Positions 33,130 to 41,409 of a stretch of 64,000 nt of DNA are shown here, piece by piece. The notes below the pieces were generated by a model. It had not been told where the DNA came from. It made no database searches and saw nothing but the letters and a program-made list of their open reading frames with translations. This DNA is from Vibrio salinus (GTDB lineage: Bacteria; Pseudomonadota; Gammaproteobacteria; Enterobacterales; Vibrionaceae): positions 1,364,001 through 1,428,000 of the forward strand of contig NZ_JAJSDZ010000010.1 in NCBI RefSeq assembly GCF_021272385.1, written 5' to 3'. A program made the position numbers and the translations under genes. The first letter of the stretch is position 1; every line of letters begins with the position of its first letter.

Positions 33130-33747
33130 ATGGAAAAGGTAGATTTGCAGCCCGACCAGACGGCATTGGTACTCATTGAATACCAGAATGAATGGGTAAG
33201 TGAACGGGGAAACCTTCGTAATAAATTGGTGCAGGACAAAGAGGCGTTTGCCGGTGCCATTGAAAAATCGAAAGACGTTCTGACGGCATCCAGAGAAAAA
33301 GGGTATCTCATTATTCATGTTACTCTGCAGCCGGACAATAACTATCTGATTTTTGGTAATGCTTCCTATGGAATGAGACATGCAATCCCGGCGAATAAAA
33401 CCTGGCAGGGATTTCAGGGAGAAATTCATCCTGACTTTAAACCCGAAAACGGCGAGCATGTCATTACCGGGCGAACCGGAGCCAGTGCCTTTTCCGGCAG
33501 TAATCTGGATAGTGTGTTAAGAAACAATCGCATTCACAACCTGATTTTGATCGGGTTTGCGACTCATGTATGTGTCGAGTCAACACTAAGGGCAGCACAC
33601 GATTTAGGGTACAATACCTTTGTGATCACCGAGGCAACCGGTGCTTTTTCCAATGCACAGAAAAAACATTTCAGCCAACATATTGTCAGACATTTTGGGA
33701 AAGAGCTTTCCGTCCAAAATTTACTTGAGCCAACAGCCTCGCAATAA
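33130..33747 (+). CDS. Isochorismatase-like cysteine hydrolase
   Basis: The 205 residues follow the isochorismatase fold. The nucleophile lies in GFATHVCVESTLRAAHDLGY. The usual catalytic Asp in the first strand (VIDxQ) is Glu here (LVLIEYQNEW), and the usual Lys before the SAF motif appears as Arg (TGRTGASAFSGS). LIEYQNEW occurs in a recognised sub-branch, so these changes are probably ancestral, but they make the substrate uncertain. GGAG lies eight bases before the ATG. A Crp-like regulator precedes it and a LysR follows. Confidence 0.87.
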   Translation: MEKVDLQPDQTALVLIEYQNEWVSERGNLRNKLVQDKEAFAGAIEKSKDVLTASREKGYLIIHVTLQPDNNYLIFGNASYGMRHAIPANKTWQGFQGEIHPDFKPENGEHVITGRTGASAFSGSNLDSVLRNNRIHNLILIGFATHVCVESTLRAAHDLGYNTFVITEATGAFSNAQKKHFSQHIVRHFGKELSVQNLLEPTASQ

Positions 33748-33864
33748 TAACGTTTTGAATATACAGACATAGCAGAGGCTTTGCTGACCGGCAGATATAT
33801 TTTCTGGTTTTCATAACTGAGTGTTAAGATGATGCCCGGTAACCAATGACATGGAATTATCACA

Positions 33865-34761
33865 ATGATCGACTCAATGAAAGTCTTCTGTATGGTAGTG
33901 AAAAAAAACGGCTTTCGTGCCGCAGCCAGTGAGTTAGATATCTCACCAGCGATGGTCAGCCGTCATATTAATAAACTGGAATACCAGCTAAAGACTTCAT
34001 TGTTAAAACGAAATACCCGTTCAATTACACTGACCGTTTCAGGGCAGATGTTTTTTGACCACTGTGGAAACATTCTCAGTTTATACGATCAGTGTCTGAA
34101 TCAGATCTCAGGAGAAAACAATACCCTCAGTGGCAATCTTAAGGTCGGCGTACCTCACTCCATCAGTCAGTTACACGTGATACCAGCACTGGAGCAATTT
34201 TACCGGTCTCACCCGAACCTGACTCTGGATATCATTGCCGGTAACCATTCACTGGAACTCTTTAGTCACGGATATGATCTGGCACTGCATTGCGGGCCTC
34301 TCCCGGACTCCACGCTTTACTACACATTGATTGGCTATTGGGGAAAACATACCGTTGCTTCACAAGCCTATTTGGATCAACACGGAACACCGCAACACCC
34401 GGATGACCTGCATAAACACAACTGCCTGCTACATTTTGACAACCAATCGAAAGCATGGAGATATACCATTGACCGGAAAGAGGTCGATATGCCCGTATTC
34501 GGACAGACCAGAATTAATAACAGTCTGGATTTATACCAGATGGCACTCAACGGATTAGGGATTGCCTATCTGCCGGATTTTACTGTCGGGCAGGCAATTG
34601 AGGACCGAAAACTGGTCAATGTGTTGACGGAATACATGCCACCACCGTTACCCATGTTCGTGGTGCATATCAACCCGAGACCATCCAAACGGGAACAGGT
34701 GTTTATCGATTTTATCAAACAGCTCTCTCTGGCCAAATGCCCCGTTCCCGGCTCAAAATAA
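33865..34761 (+). CDS. LysR-family transcriptional regulator
   Basis: This 298-residue protein has a winged helix (MKVFCMVVKKNGFRAAASELDISPAMVSRHINKLEYQL) and an effector domain (LKVGVPHSISQLHVIPALEQFYRSHPNLTLDI...). The MFxxVVxxGSFxxAA opening places it in the large CrgA/AaeR-type group that often controls efflux or quinone-stress genes. Its target is not obvious; the isochorismatase-like gene upstream is a candidate. Its end faces the GNAT gene with a 15-base gap. Confidence 0.9.
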   Translation: MIDSMKVFCMVVKKNGFRAAASELDISPAMVSRHINKLEYQLKTSLLKRNTRSITLTVSGQMFFDHCGNILSLYDQCLNQISGENNTLSGNLKVGVPHSISQLHVIPALEQFYRSHPNLTLDIIAGNHSLELFSHGYDLALHCGPLPDSTLYYTLIGYWGKHTVASQAYLDQHGTPQHPDDLHKHNCLLHFDNQSKAWRYTIDRKEVDMPVFGQTRINNSLDLYQMALNGLGIAYLPDFTVGQAIEDRKLVNVLTEYMPPPLPMFVVHINPRPSKREQVFIDFIKQLSLAKCPVPGSK

Positions 34762-34776
34762 CGCCATCATTAACCC

Positions 34777-35208
34777 CTAATCCGTCAAAGACTTACACAG
34801 ATATTTGGGGGAATCAACGTACCCTTGCCGGTAGTAAAAACGATGCGCATCCACACGCCGGGAATGACTGTGCACTTCCATACGATCACAACCCCGTTGT
34901 TTCGCGAGTTCCACGGCTTTTTCTTCAAGCAGTGCACCGATTCCGCCATTACGGGCTTCTTCCGATACGCATAACGCACTGATACGGCAATAGTCACCAG
35001 CCAGAGCAATCTGAGGAATAAAGTGCAGAGAGATAACCCCCAGAATGCTTCCATCATCAACGGCTACAAGTAGCTCAGCATCACGATGAGCCAACAACTG
35101 TTCAATTCTGCGTTCAATAAAAGGCTGAGTACCCGGATAACCAAGAGATGCTAACAAATCTGAAATAACCGGAGCGTCGGTAATCTGCGGGGACTTAATT
35201 TCAATCAT
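34777..35208 (-). CDS. GNAT-family N-acetyltransferase
   Basis: The single GNAT domain of 143 residues shows strand beta4 (GVISLHFIPQI), the acetyl-CoA pyrophosphate loop (CVSEEARNGGIGALLEEKAVELA) and the terminal HRFYYRQGY motif. The substrate is unknown. It is convergent with the LysR gene and stands apart from other minus-strand genes. Confidence 0.88.
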   Translation of the reverse strand: MIEIKSPQITDAPVISDLLASLGYPGTQPFIERRIEQLLAHRDAELLVAVDDGSILGVISLHFIPQIALAGDYCRISALCVSEEARNGGIGALLEEKAVELAKQRGCDRMEVHSHSRRVDAHRFYYRQGYVDSPKYLCKSLTD

Positions 35209-35325
35209 TTATCACTTCTCCAAAAAATAAAAATAGCAGTACAAATTTCCAGTCAACGAATTAAAGGATACATATGTAGAAACCGGGACCCTCTGAATAC
35301 TGAATCACACGCGACCACCAGAAAC

Positions 35326-35365
35326 AACCACTATCTGACTATCTACAGATGATCAGATAGTGGTT
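35326..35365 (-). terminator. Terminator after the NUC1 nuclease gene
   Basis: A perfect 13-bp stem pairs AACCACTATCTGA (35326-35338) with TCAGATAGTGGTT (35353-35365) around a 14-base loop. It lies just downstream of the minus-strand stop codon. The T tail is short. Confidence 0.65.
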
Positions 35366-35373
35366 AAACCGGA

Positions 35374-36618
35374 CTATTCTAAAAGCCGGGCCGGTGTCAC
35401 GAACCGGATGATATCGGTATTAAGCCCTGTAGGTTCATAATGCACCCAATCAATACGGGCATCATGGCTGTCCTTCAAAACCAACATACTGTTGTCTTTC
35501 GGGTCGTAGCCGGTCAGCAGAATATTCACCGACTCACCGCAATTCAATGTAACCGCAGGAACAGCAAATTGTTTACCCTTTCCCGATAACACAAACCAAC
35601 CACTGATATCGATGGGCTGAGTTCCCATATTCATCAATGTCAGAGCCGGTTCCTGTTCACTAAGATTCAGCAATGTAATAAAAATATCAACAATATCATC
35701 TTTCACGGTTTGCCGTGTATCACCATGACCAATGACATCCGATGGATTAAAGACTTCGATACGTTCAGGAGTATGAACAATATTAAGACTGTTATCCGGA
35801 TCCGGGGCATTGTATTTCAGTGGATTAGCCTCATAAAGCTGCTCATCAAATACCAACCCGGTCTGAACTTCCACTTCCATCAGAGACACCTGATAAGTCA
35901 TTGAATCAAAACTGGGCTGAGAAGACGCATTCTTATCTTTCATGCTAAAGCTGTCCTGCTCGACAATAAATGCCCGGCATTCAAGCTGACCCTTTTTGTT
36001 TTTGTATGCAAGCACTTTAAAAAAAGCAGAAGGAATGCGGACGATATCTCTGCCCTGAGGCTGAATGGTCCGGTCATAGTCACCGTAAATACACCCGTTA
36101 AAACTCAGAATTTTACCGTCTGAATCCATATCCCATTCTTTAGCGGAATTTTCCAGAGCCAGCCACTCGTCCTGATTAAGACAGCAATGCTGTAAAGCGG
36201 CATTAGTATAAAAGAACGTGCTGTTCGCACTTCGCTGTGCTTCTGTTCGGGTATCTCCCCATCCGGCAGTTGAACGGCGGGCTAAATGGCCTCTGTCCCA
36301 GGGATTATTGATGTAGTAATCATTATCCAGTTGGTCATCGTAACCAATCCGGCTATCCAGTTGCCAGCGTCTGGCCCGCTTTGTTTGCTTAAACTTTTCC
36401 TGATCAAACATAAATGCCACAACGGCTGCCGAACGTTTTTGCGGGTCGGCATTCATTACCACCGAATACTTCTCATAATCCAGGATGTAGCCGTCTCTCA
36501 GATCTGCATCAAATAGAATTTCGGATGACAATTCTGCACTCGGCGTTGGAATTGCTATCGTATAGCCATCTAAAAAATCTTCGTCATAACCCATTTTTCT
36601 TGCTGTCACTGCCGCCAT
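35374..36618 (-). CDS. DNA/RNA non-specific endonuclease (NUC1) with C-terminal lamin-tail domain
   Basis: The 414-residue protein has a betabetaalpha-metal nuclease domain with the catalytic NPWDRGHLARRS motif (DRGH about 108-111) and the metal-ligand Asn region FFYTNAALQHCCLNQDEWLALE. From about 320 to the end lies a lamin-tail-like immunoglobulin domain (LTLMNMGTQPIDISGWFVLSGKGKQFAV...). There is no Sec signal peptide, unusual for a NUC1 enzyme, which would be toxic inside the cell without export or an inhibitor. I chose ATG 36618, with AGGAG about eight bases upstream. No immunity gene is evident next to it. Confidence 0.88.
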   Translation of the reverse strand: MAAVTARKMGYDEDFLDGYTIAIPTPSAELSSEILFDADLRDGYILDYEKYSVVMNADPQKRSAAVVAFMFDQEKFKQTKRARRWQLDSRIGYDDQLDNDYYINNPWDRGHLARRSTAGWGDTRTEAQRSANSTFFYTNAALQHCCLNQDEWLALENSAKEWDMDSDGKILSFNGCIYGDYDRTIQPQGRDIVRIPSAFFKVLAYKNKKGQLECRAFIVEQDSFSMKDKNASSQPSFDSMTYQVSLMEVEVQTGLVFDEQLYEANPLKYNAPDPDNSLNIVHTPERIEVFNPSDVIGHGDTRQTVKDDIVDIFITLLNLSEQEPALTLMNMGTQPIDISGWFVLSGKGKQFAVPAVTLNCGESVNILLTGYDPKDNSMLVLKDSHDARIDWVHYEPTGLNTDIIRFVTPARLLE

Positions 36619-36820
36619 CGATCTGCTCCTGTTCTTCCTTAGATGAATGTTCAATATGTAATTTAAGGCATATAAATGAATCAGAAATGACAGCGGCTAG
36701 AAAATCACCGAAATAAGCTGGAACGATCATGCATAAAACGAATAAATTCTGTATGGACAAACTTAACCTGCCCATTTCATAGGCTTCATCGTTTAAAAAC
36801 AGACAGGTTCAGAACCTGAA

Positions 36821-37108
36821 TTACTGACGTAAAAAATCAAGTTCAGGACAGGTTTTAGAAGGAATAAACTCAATGACATCATATTTTGCAACACCATTTT
36901 GATAAAACGGGTCCTGCTCTAATAATACATCCAGTTTTGCTCTGCTTTCCGCATTAGCCAGAATAACGCCACCGTTACGAGGCTCTTTCCGGCCAGAAGC
37001 CAGAAAGACACCCGACGCATACTGCTTATCCAGATAATCCCGGTGTTCTCCCACAAACTGGTCAACTTTCGTTAATTCGCAGACATAAGTTAAAGAAACG
37101 ATAAACAT
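36821..37108 (-). CDS. YciI-like protein
   Basis: This 95-residue protein has a ferredoxin-like fold with the YciI pattern MFIVSLTYV...VGEHRDYLDKQYASGVFLASGRKEPRNGGVILANAES. The conserved His and downstream Asp are visible. YciI proteins are small putative enzymes related to muconolactone isomerase-like folds; the physiological role is not settled. It is monocistronic between the nuclease and GH4 genes. Confidence 0.85.
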   Translation of the reverse strand: MFIVSLTYVCELTKVDQFVGEHRDYLDKQYASGVFLASGRKEPRNGGVILANAESRAKLDVLLEQDPFYQNGVAKYDVIEFIPSKTCPELDFLRQ

Positions 37109-37251
37109 AGATTGTTCTCCTCAATTGATAATGTATTTTATACCAACGCCTCTGAATACAACGTCTTCAGAAGGTCTGGAGATATCTTACGAAAACCGGG
37201 AGAACAAACCAGACCGGATGCAGGAACACTCTGTTTCACATTATTAAACAA

Positions 37252-38580
37252 TCAGTTCTCATTCAGTAAATGCTGAAATTGTGGCAGGTAAGCCGCATTT
37301 TCTCGCACCGTCTCCATCAATGCGTCATCCAAAACCATTCCGGTATTCACAATCGGATTCAGGATCAGCGCCCTTTTTGCATCATTCAGATTGCCCGTGA
37401 CCGCAGCGTTAACGGTCAGTGACTCGTATTCTTTCATCAGTTGAATCATGCGTAATGTATCCGTCGGGAAAGGGGCAACATTCAGGGGAAGTGGTCCGCT
37501 CTTTGTGATAACAGAACTCACCTCGACAACACAATCATCAGGCAAATCATTAATCGCCCCGTTATTTCTTGTATTTACATGCATGATGGTGCGCTTATCG
37601 TTATAAATCGATGACATCAACTCACATGCGGCCTCAGAGTAATACTGACCACCCCGTTTTTCCAATTCTTTGGGTTTTTCATTCAGCGACGGATTTTTAT
37701 AAATATCGAACAGCTTACGTTCCATGGCTTTCACGACTTCTCCACGGGTTCCTTCGCCATCCGCTTCGGCCATTTCCTGACGCATGATGTCATCACTGAG
37801 GTAATAATAACGAAGGTACGCACAGGGGATCATTTTCATGTTTCTCAGAAGATCTTCCGGCCACGCAAAAGGAGGAATGTTGCTCGGAACCAGGTAATCC
37901 CGGCCCTTAAGAATTTCGTCAACCACAATATCCAGCTTATCAACACCCTGATGTAAGATCTGACGAGCCCAGATGAGATGATTCAACCCGGCTACCTGCA
38001 TAACAAACTCGTTTTCATCGGCATTAAGTAATCTGGCAACGCCTTTTTGCATTATCACCGGGACATTACACAAACCAACCGCTTTCACATTGGTGTGTTT
38101 TAAAATGGCTTCCGTCACCATCCCGGAAGGATTGGTAAAGTTCAGTAACCATGCATCCGGACATAGCTGCTCTATTTCACGACAAATATCCAGAGCAACA
38201 GGGATGGTTCGGCAAGCATTGGCAAATCCACCTAGCCCATTAGTTTCCTGACCAATCATCCCATATTTTAAAGAAATCCGTTCATCACGAATGCGCCCGT
38301 CCAGACACCCCGCCCGGAATTGAGAGCAGATGAAATCCGCGTTCTCTAATGCCGCTTTTCGGTCCAGAGTCACTTCAACCCGAATTTCTAATCCTTCACG
38401 CTGAATCATCCGACGGGTAAGATCGGCGATAATCGTCACTTTTTCCAGCCCATCTTCGATATCAACTAACCACAATTCGGCTACCGGTAACTCATGCTTT
38501 CTTTTTAAAAGTCCCTCGATAAGCTCCGGAGTATAACTGGATCCGGCACCGATAACCGCGATTTTTAGCTGCTTGTTCAT
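37252..38580 (-). CDS. Glycoside hydrolase family 4, 6-phospho-beta-glucosidase-like
   Basis: This 442-residue GH4 enzyme has the N-terminal NAD-binding motif VIGAGSSYTPELIEGLL, then NFTNPSGMVTEA, GLCNVPV with the Mn-ligand Cys, and AGLNHLIWA with the metal His. GH4 uses NAD+ and Mn2+ in a redox elimination mechanism on phosphorylated disaccharides such as cellobiose-6-phosphate. Residues near the N-terminus fit the CelF/LicH branch. No PTS genes lie beside it. It diverges from a DsdC-like LysR gene. Confidence 0.9.
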   Translation of the reverse strand: MNKQLKIAVIGAGSSYTPELIEGLLKRKHELPVAELWLVDIEDGLEKVTIIADLTRRMIQREGLEIRVEVTLDRKAALENADFICSQFRAGCLDGRIRDERISLKYGMIGQETNGLGGFANACRTIPVALDICREIEQLCPDAWLLNFTNPSGMVTEAILKHTNVKAVGLCNVPVIMQKGVARLLNADENEFVMQVAGLNHLIWARQILHQGVDKLDIVVDEILKGRDYLVPSNIPPFAWPEDLLRNMKMIPCAYLRYYYLSDDIMRQEMAEADGEGTRGEVVKAMERKLFDIYKNPSLNEKPKELEKRGGQYYSEAACELMSSIYNDKRTIMHVNTRNNGAINDLPDDCVVEVSSVITKSGPLPLNVAPFPTDTLRMIQLMKEYESLTVNAAVTGNLNDAKRALILNPIVNTGMVLDDALMETVRENAAYLPQFQHLLNEN

Positions 38581-38658
38581 AGTGTTCCCCTGCCTTATGG
38601 ATAAGTCAGGTTAATTTCACAGTAAATTTCAATCGCTAACAAACCAAATATTCGCTAG

Positions 38659-38683
38659 TATGTATTAGCGAGACTAATACATA
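38659..38683. promoter_or_regulatory. Palindromic LysR operator between GH4 and lysR
   Basis: TATGTATTAG (38659-38668) and CTAATACATA (38674-38683) form a perfect 10-bp inverted repeat with a five-base spacer. Its centre, TTAG-N5-CTAA, fits the LysR T-N11-A rule. It is placed 11 bases before the LysR start and 78 before the GH4 start. Confidence 0.65.
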
Positions 38684-38694
38684 AGCTTAGCATC

Positions 38695-39600
38695 ATGGAT
38701 AACAAACAAACGCTCATTGCCAACCTGTATTCATTCAGTGTTGCCGCTAAATTTTTAAGTTTTACCCTTGCCGCCGAAGAGTTGTGTCTGACGCAGGGTG
38801 CAGTCAGTCAACGCATCAAAAAACTGGAACAGGAACTGGGCTTTAAGCTTTTTGTTCGCTTAACAAGAAAGCTGGAACTGACCGAAGAAGGGAAACGGAT
38901 TTTAGGTGTCCTGAATACGTCACTGGACACCGTTTTTTCTGAAATTGAAGACATTCGCTTTAACGAATTACGCGGAGAGCTCTACATCGGCATCGCCCCA
39001 ACGTTTGCTCATCTGTGGCTGATGCCCCGGTTAGCGTCTTTTCAGTCCAGATATCCTAACCTGAATGTCAAAATCCGGGTTAAGGCCAGTAAACTGGATT
39101 TTCAGAATCAACCGGTGGATCTGGCCATTTATTACGGTGATGCCACCCACGCCGACTTTTACCACCAGCGGTTATTTGATGAAACTCTGGTTCCGGTTTG
39201 TACGCCTCAATACGCCCGGTCACTCAATCTGAACACCGGTGATAAACAATTATCGGAAGCCTGCTTCCTGCACTGTACCGAATCACTGGAATTTCTCTCC
39301 CCACAGGCAGAATGGCAAACATGGCTGAAAGAAACCAACAGAAAGATTGATGTAATGAGTAAAAAGTACGTTTTTAACCATGAAGAACTCACGATGCTGG
39401 CAGCCAAAAACTCAATGGGGATTGCCATGGGGCGTTACCAGCTGATCAAACCCTACCTTGACAGCGGAGAATTGATAGCCCCTCTGGAAACGGTCGACTC
39501 AGGACTGGGTTACGATTTAATTTGTCCGAAAGGGCATGAAGTCCGGCCAAGATTTAACGCTTTCTCACTGTGGATTAATGAACAGCTTAGGGTCTGTTGA
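38695..39600 (+). CDS. DsdC/GcvA-like LysR regulator
   Basis: This 301-residue protein closely follows DsdC in pattern: FSVAAKFLSFTLAAEELCLTQGAVSQRIKKLEQELGFKLFVRLTRKLELTEEGKR in the DNA-binding part, then DLAIYYGDA, CTPQYA and GIAMGRYQLIKPYLDSGELIAPL. It diverges from the GH4 gene with a palindromic operator between them, so phospho-disaccharide catabolism is a more likely target than D-serine. The last residues (RVC) and stop codon coincide with the start of an odd intergenic segment, so the natural C-terminus may have been altered. Confidence 0.88.
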   Translation: MDNKQTLIANLYSFSVAAKFLSFTLAAEELCLTQGAVSQRIKKLEQELGFKLFVRLTRKLELTEEGKRILGVLNTSLDTVFSEIEDIRFNELRGELYIGIAPTFAHLWLMPRLASFQSRYPNLNVKIRVKASKLDFQNQPVDLAIYYGDATHADFYHQRLFDETLVPVCTPQYARSLNLNTGDKQLSEACFLHCTESLEFLSPQAEWQTWLKETNRKIDVMSKKYVFNHEELTMLAAKNSMGIAMGRYQLIKPYLDSGELIAPLETVDSGLGYDLICPKGHEVRPRFNAFSLWINEQLRVC

Positions 39601-39679
39601 CCTTTGGTGATGGTTTTTGCAGCGAGTTGATGGTGATTTAGGCAAGGCGGGGCATGTGAAGTGTAGTCATCAAACCGGC
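39593..39679. other. Atypical segment at the LysR/FecE junction, possible element remnant
   Basis: The sequence starting GGGTCTGTTGACC differs in composition from its surroundings (G-rich on the plus strand, with GGCAAGGCGGGGCATGTGAAG). It begins at the end of the LysR gene and contains its stop. It resembles ends of IS- or MITE-like repeats seen in Vibrio, but I can see only one copy here and no inverted repeats. Confidence 0.25.
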
Positions 39680-40450
39680 CTATCTCACCACACAAACCGG
39701 TGTTCTGGCGACAGGGTCCCGGTGAATTTCCGCGTCCAGAGAAAACACCGAAGATAGCAGATCGGTTGTCAGCACCGATTCAGGGGAACCTTCATCCATC
39801 ACCTGTCCATCTTTCATCACAATCAGATGATCACAGTAACGGCAGGCCTGATTGATATCATGCAACACAGTAACAATGGTTTTTTTCTGCGCTTTAAGCG
39901 TATGCAACAATTTCATCAGCTCAACCTGATGATTGAGATCCAGATAAGTCGTTGGTTCATCAAGCAGAATGTAGTCGCTATCCTGAGCAAGCGTCAGGGC
40001 CAGCCAGACTCTCTGGCATTGCCCTCCGGATAAATCCGTTACTTTCCTGTCCATCAGCTCAGTAATGCCGGTTGCCTTCATCGCCGAATCAACGTACTGC
40101 CAATCCTTTTCAGAGAGCTGTCCCCAGATTCCGCTGTACGGACTGCGTCCGTAACTGACCGCTTCTCTGACGGTAATGCCTTCAGGCGGTAACTGAGACT
40201 GAGGTAACAAGGCCAGTTGGCGGGCAAACATTTTCGATGACAAATCATCTACATTCTGACTCTCGATAAGAACGTGCCCTGACACAGGTTTAAGTATTCT
40301 GGCCAATGTTTTAAGAAACGTGGATTTTCCACAACCATTCGGGCCCAGTAACGCCGTTATTTTGCCAGTCGGGATCACAACAGACACATCGTCCACAACC
40401 ACTTTTTTCTGATAACCAACCGTTAATTTTTCCGTCGTAATCTGTTTCAT
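39680..40450 (-). CDS. Siderophore ABC transporter ATP-binding protein (FecE/PvuE-like)
   Basis: The 256-residue ATPase has Walker A GPNGCGKST, IALLPQSQ-type Q-loop (LALLPQSQLPPEGITVREAVSYGRSPY), signature LSGGQCQR, Walker B YILLDEPTTYLD and a His switch (VLHDINQACRYCD). It aligns with FecE throughout. The ATG at 40450 overlaps the stop of the upstream permease gene (TAATG), so I do not use the longer upstream frame. Last gene of the receptor-FecBCDE-like unit. Confidence 0.92.
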   Translation of the reverse strand: MKQITTEKLTVGYQKKVVVDDVSVVIPTGKITALLGPNGCGKSTFLKTLARILKPVSGHVLIESQNVDDLSSKMFARQLALLPQSQLPPEGITVREAVSYGRSPYSGIWGQLSEKDWQYVDSAMKATGITELMDRKVTDLSGGQCQRVWLALTLAQDSDYILLDEPTTYLDLNHQVELMKLLHTLKAQKKTIVTVLHDINQACRYCDHLIVMKDGQVMDEGSPESVLTTDLLSSVFSLDAEIHRDPVARTPVCVVR

Positions 40451-41409
40451 TATTTCAACCGGGTCAAAAGATAGAGAAAATATGGCGCTCCAATCACCGC
40501 GGTAAGAATACCGGCGGGAAGTTCCAATGGCGGATGAGCTACCCTTGAAAGAAAATCGGCGCTCAGTAGCAACAACGCCCCAATCAGCATTGAGACAGGT
40601 AACAGGATCTGATGCCGGCCTCCCACCATTTGTCTCGCCAGATGCGGAGAAACCAGCCCAAGAAAACTCAAAGGCCCGACCACAGCAACACTGGCCGACG
40701 TCCAGATAATGGCGATCCCCAGAAACCACAACCGGGTTTTTGTGATTGATACGCCTAATGTATTGGCCTTATCGTCCCCCAGAGTCAGCAAATTCAGGGA
40801 GTGACAACGCCACAAAGCAAAAGGAATCGTAGCCAGCCAGGGAGCAAGCATCAAAATGTGATTCCAGCTTCTTCCCCACAGGCTGCCGGTCAGCCAGAGC
40901 AATGCATTATTGATTTCCATCGGTTGCGTTAGCAATAAAAAATCGATGGCGCAGCCAAGTAAAGCCGACAAGGCGACACCGGTCAGGGCCAGCCTGACGG
41001 GCTGAATAAAATGCCGGCACAGCAATAACAGAATCATCGCAGCAGATAATCCGCCAGCCAGTGCCACAAAGGGCAACCAGTACACGGATGTACCCGGCCG
41101 AACAATCATCCACAACACAGCCGCCAGCCCGGCCCCGTGACTGATGCCTAAAATATCCGGCGAAGCCAGTGGATTTCGGATCACCCCCTGAACCAGTGTC
41201 CCGGCTCCGGCCAACAATGCTCCGACAATCACAGCCAGAAAAAGACGGGGGAGCCGGTATTCGTGAATAGTAAAATAATGCTCGCTGCCTGAAAATAATC
41301 CCTGCCATACCTGATGACCAGACAGATGAACGGCACCGTACAAAAGGCTGGCCACTGAAATCATGATGATTGCCAATAAAATCACACCTGTGATCATTGA
41401 TTTTCTCAT
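40450..41409 (-). CDS. Siderophore ABC transporter permease (FecD/PvuD-like)
   Basis: This 319-residue FecCD-family permease has about nine membrane helices. Family motifs are AGAGTLVQGVIRNPLASPDILGI and VVGPLSFLGLVSPHLARQ. AGGAG precedes the ATG, and the start overlaps the stop of the preceding permease gene by ATGA. It pairs with the FecC-like subunit as a heterodimeric channel. Confidence 0.92.
   Translation of the reverse strand: MRKSMITGVILLAIIMISVASLLYGAVHLSGHQVWQGLFSGSEHYFTIHEYRLPRLFLAVIVGALLAGAGTLVQGVIRNPLASPDILGISHGAGLAAVLWMIVRPGTSVYWLPFVALAGGLSAAMILLLLCRHFIQPVRLALTGVALSALLGCAIDFLLLTQPMEINNALLWLTGSLWGRSWNHILMLAPWLATIPFALWRCHSLNLLTLGDDKANTLGVSITKTRLWFLGIAIIWTSASVAVVGPLSFLGLVSPHLARQMVGGRHQILLPVSMLIGALLLLSADFLSRVAHPPLELPAGILTAVIGAPYFLYLLTRLK

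Noticed and set aside
39593..39679. A complete insertion sequence or MITE
   Set aside because: No terminal inverted repeats, target duplication or transposase are visible in the short segment, so only a weak remnant call is justified.
39680..40729. A longer FecE frame starting at 40729
   Set aside because: The extra N-terminal part overlaps the permease gene and does not look like an ABC ATPase. ATG 40450 overlaps the permease stop in the usual way.
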